Positions 42,548 through 44,593 of a stretch of DNA of 44,593 bases are shown in pieces. Position 1 is the stretch's first letter; every line of letters begins with the position of its first letter. This DNA comes from Methylibium sp. NZG (GTDB taxonomy: Bacteria; Pseudomonadota; Gammaproteobacteria; Burkholderiales; Burkholderiaceae_C): assembly GCA_001263235.1 (NCBI GenBank), contig LGRD01000021.1, forward strand, positions 1-44,593, read 5' to 3'. A model generated the notes under the pieces. It made no database searches. It saw only the letters and a list, made by a program, of their open reading frames with translations, and was not told the DNA's origin. A program made the position numbers and the translations under genes.

Positions 42548-44163
42548 GCGGCGACCTCCCGCTGCCACAAGGCGGCGCGTGCTTCCACGACGTCGGCGAA
42601 AGCGTGCTTCACGCCGCCGATCTCCTGGTAGTCCTCGTGCCCTTTGCCGGCCACCAGGATCACGTCGCGCCCCTCGGCGTGGCCGACCGCGTGGGCGATG
42701 GCCGCGCGGCGATCCTCGAACACCGCCACGTTGTCACGCACTGCCATGCCGGCTGCGATTTGCTCGATGATCGCTGCCGGCGCTTCATGGCGCGGGTTGT
42801 CGCTGGTGACGACGACACGCGCCGCCAGCCGCTGCGCCAGCGCACCCATCAACGGCCGCTTGGTCGCGTCGCGGTTGCCGCCGCAGCCGAACACGCACCA
42901 CAGCGCACCGCCGCGTTGCGCAGCGAGCGGCTGCAGCGCGAGCAGCGCTTTCTCCAGCGCGTCGGGTGTGTGGGCATAGTCCACCACGACCTCGGGGCCG
43001 CCGCCAGCGTGGGCGACTCGCTGCATGCGGCCGGGCACCGGCGTGAGCGCGCTGCACGCACGCGATGCGTCGGCCAGCGACACGCCCAGCGCGCGCAAAC
43101 CGCCGACCACCGCCAGCACGTTGGAGACGTTGTAGTCACCGATCAACGGCGTGCGCACCGGCGCGTCAATGCCGCCCTCGCGCACGTCGAAGCACAGGCC
43201 GCCGGCTTCGTAGCGCACGTTGGCGGCGCGCAGTTTCGCGTCGCGCCGGGCCGAGTAGGTCCACACCACCAGCGGCCGGCCGCGCAGGCTGTAGGCAAGC
43301 GAGGCACCGTGCGCGTCGTCGAGGTTGATCACCGCCGCCTTCAGCTCGGGCCGGTCGAACAACTGCGACTTGGCGCGCCAGTAGGCGTCCATCGTGCCGT
43401 GGAAGTCGAGGTGGTCCTGCGTGAAGTTGGTGAACTGCGCCACCGCGATGTGCGTGCCGGCCAGGCGGTACTCGACGATGCCGATCGAAGACGCCTCGAT
43501 CGCGCAGGCGTCGAAGCCGTCGTCGACGAAGCGGCGCAGCGCGCCTTGCAGCGTGATCGGGTCGGGCGTGGTCAGGCCGGTTGCCGCCAGTGCAGCGTCG
43601 GGTCGCGCGGCCGAAAGCGGCTCGCCCACGCCCAGCGTGCCGACCACGCCGCAGCGCTGACCGAGCGACGAGAGCGCCTGCGCCGTCCACCACGCGGTGG
43701 ACGTCTTGCCGTTGGTGCCGGTCACCGCGACCATGCGCAGGCGCCGGCTCGGCTCGCCTGCGAACGCGCTGGCGATCTCGCCGGTGGCGGCCTTCAGCCC
43801 GGACATGCCGGCCACGAACGGTGAGTCGCCCAGCGCGAACGCGTCGGCGCCATCGGCTTCCACCAGGCAGGCGCTCGCGCCGGCCGCCAGCGCCTGGCGC
43901 ACGTATTGGCGTGCGTCCTGCGCGTGGCCGGGCCAGGCGATGAAAGCGTCGCCGGGCTTCACGCTGCGGCTGTCGGCGCTCAGGGCGCGCACGCTGTGCT
44001 GCTGCAGCCACGCGAGCGCGGCGGGCACCGAATCGAGAAACGGCAGCGACCGCGATGGCGACATCGACGGCGGCATGGATGGCAGCATCGACGTCTGGAT
44101 CGACGGCTGCATCGACGGCTGCATCGATGGCTCAGCGGGCGACATCGGAGCGGCGGCCGTCAT
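42544..44163 (-). CDS. murE: UDP-MurNAc-L-Ala-D-Glu:meso-DAP ligase MurE
   Basis: Adds meso-diaminopimelate to the nucleotide precursor. The 539-residue product has ADSRSVKPGDAFIAWPG, the ATP loop TGTNGKTSTAWW, IEASSIGIVEYRL, FTQDHLDFHGTM, DYAHTPDALEKAL and TSDNPRHEAPAAII; the DNPR motif indicates meso-DAP specificity. The N-terminus is unusual. About 40 residues precede the conserved domain and contain a four-residue repeat (PSMQPSMQPSIQTSM..) encoded by a 12-bp tandem repeat. The ATG at 44163 overlaps the ftsI stop by 1 nt (TGATG). Confidence 0.96.
   Translation of the reverse strand: MTAAAPMSPAEPSMQPSMQPSIQTSMLPSMPPSMSPSRSLPFLDSVPAALAWLQQHSVRALSADSRSVKPGDAFIAWPGHAQDARQYVRQALAAGASACLVEADGADAFALGDSPFVAGMSGLKAATGEIASAFAGEPSRRLRMVAVTGTNGKTSTAWWTAQALSSLGQRCGVVGTLGVGEPLSAARPDAALAATGLTTPDPITLQGALRRFVDDGFDACAIEASSIGIVEYRLAGTHIAVAQFTNFTQDHLDFHGTMDAYWRAKSQLFDRPELKAAVINLDDAHGASLAYSLRGRPLVVWTYSARRDAKLRAANVRYEAGGLCFDVREGGIDAPVRTPLIGDYNVSNVLAVVGGLRALGVSLADASRACSALTPVPGRMQRVAHAGGGPEVVVDYAHTPDALEKALLALQPLAAQRGGALWCVFGCGGNRDATKRPLMGALAQRLAARVVVTSDNPRHEAPAAIIEQIAAGMAVRDNVAVFEDRRAAIAHAVGHAEGRDVILVAGKGHEDYQEIGGVKHAFADVVEARAALWQREVAA
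44054..44125. repeat. 12-bp tandem repeat, six copies, at the murE 5' end
   Basis: Six consecutive 12-mers of plus-strand form GAYGGCNGCATC encode the PSMx repeats of the MurE N-terminal tail. Two copies (44102-44113, 44114-44125) are identical, indicating recent slippage. The period keeps the frame. Confidence 0.85.
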
Positions 44164-44593
44164 CAAAAGCTCTCCGGCACCGCGGGCGCGGTGGTGGCCA
44201 TGATCTGCGGCTTCACGTCCAGGTCGGCGGGCAGGCCCATCATGCGCAGCGTCTGCTGCACCACCTCGCTGAACACCGGTGCGGCCACGTCGCCGCCGTA
44301 GAACTTGCCGTTGTTCGGCTCGTCCACCATCACCGCCACGACGATGCGCGGGTTGCGGATCGGCGCCATGCCGACGAACCACGAGCGGTACTTCTTGGTC
44401 GCGTATTCGCCCGCTTCCTGTTTGTGCGCGGTGCCAGTCTTGCCGCCGACCGAGTAGCCCATCACCTGCGCCCGCGGCGCGGTGCCGCCGGGGCCAGCCG
44501 CCAGCTCCAGCATGTGGCGCATGTCGCGCGCGGTCCGCGCCGACATGACGCGCATGCCCGGGCCCGGCTCGGTCACCTTGACGAGCGAGGCCG
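44163..44593 (-). CDS. ftsI: Penicillin-binding protein 3 (FtsI), C-terminal part only
   Basis: Septal transpeptidase partner of FtsW. Only the last 142 codons are in the window. The KTG box is in YSVGGKTGTAHKQ, followed by YRSWFVGMAPIRNPRIVVAV and the family segment VDEPNNGKFYGGDVAAPVF. The C-terminus ends AVPESF. The start, the membrane anchor and the SxxK and SxN motifs lie beyond the right edge. It is the first dcw gene seen here, and its stop overlaps the murE start. Confidence 0.95.
   Translation of the reverse strand, partial: ASLVKVTEPGPGMRVMSARTARDMRHMLELAAGPGGTAPRAQVMGYSVGGKTGTAHKQEAGEYATKKYRSWFVGMAPIRNPRIVVAVMVDEPNNGKFYGGDVAAPVFSEVVQQTLRMMGLPADLDVKPQIMATTAPAVPESF

Overview
The window is a gene-dense, high-GC chromosomal segment with the codon use and gene order of a betaproteobacterium, most likely order Burkholderiales (Rubrivivax/Leptothrix/Piscinibacter-like; the genus cannot be fixed from sequence alone). 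Evidence for the lineage: a complete beta-type division/cell-wall (dcw) cluster, the rubredoxin-pilGHIJ-chpA block, secB-gpsA next to grxC, and an algH-ruvX-pyrR-pyrB-pyrC' operon. I see no rRNA, tRNA, CRISPR array, insertion sequence or prophage. It looks like core genome.

Layout. (1) 1-1734 (-): rhodanese, grxC, secB and the 5' end of gpsA, divergent from gpmA (1844-2587 +). (2) 2625-7356 (-): algH, ruvX, pyrR, pyrB, a catalytically dead dihydroorotase-like pyrC', and plsC; phrB (7391-8905 +) is divergent. (3) 8921-20267 (-): rubA, pilG, pilH, pilI, pilJ, the giant hybrid kinase chpA, then a GGDEF diguanylate cyclase; this is the Chp/Pil chemosensory system for twitching motility. (4) 20427-22647 (+): a divergent thiD-like kinase and hemL. 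(5) 22733-23662 (-): two small envelope genes (DUF6152-like and a membrane protein). (6) 23726-25758 (+): mpl and a yqiA-like esterase, convergent with (7) 25748-28253 (-): two small paralogous membrane proteins, lpxC and an alpha/beta hydrolase. (8) 28446-29336 (+): a LysR regulator. (9) 29489-44593 (-): ftsZ, ftsA, ftsQ, ddl, murC, murG, ftsW, murD, mraY, murF, murE and the 3' end of ftsI. Peptidoglycan synthesis (dcw), peptidoglycan recycling (mpl) and lipid A synthesis (lpxC) therefore lie together, but a hydrolase and a LysR gene separate lpxC from ftsZ.

The most unusual signal is in the operon junctions. Most dcw genes overlap by 1-11 nt. Where genes are instead separated by a gap, the gap is often bridged by a short open frame that overlaps the upstream stop and the downstream start as NTGA at both ends (algH/ruvX, ftsW/murG, murG/murC in two steps, pilJ/chpA, the small membrane pair, and others). 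At ftsW/murG and murG/murC the bridge contains a 33-nt duplicate of the neighbouring gene end or start that differs only at synonymous positions. This suggests selection to keep translational coupling across expanded junctions. Other points of interest: PyrC' has lost its metal ligands, MurD carries an insertion of about 95 residues, three genes have a TANAAT box exactly 6 nt before an ATG that lacks a Shine-Dalgarno sequence, and a perfect 18-bp palindrome lies between the LysR gene and the hydrolase.
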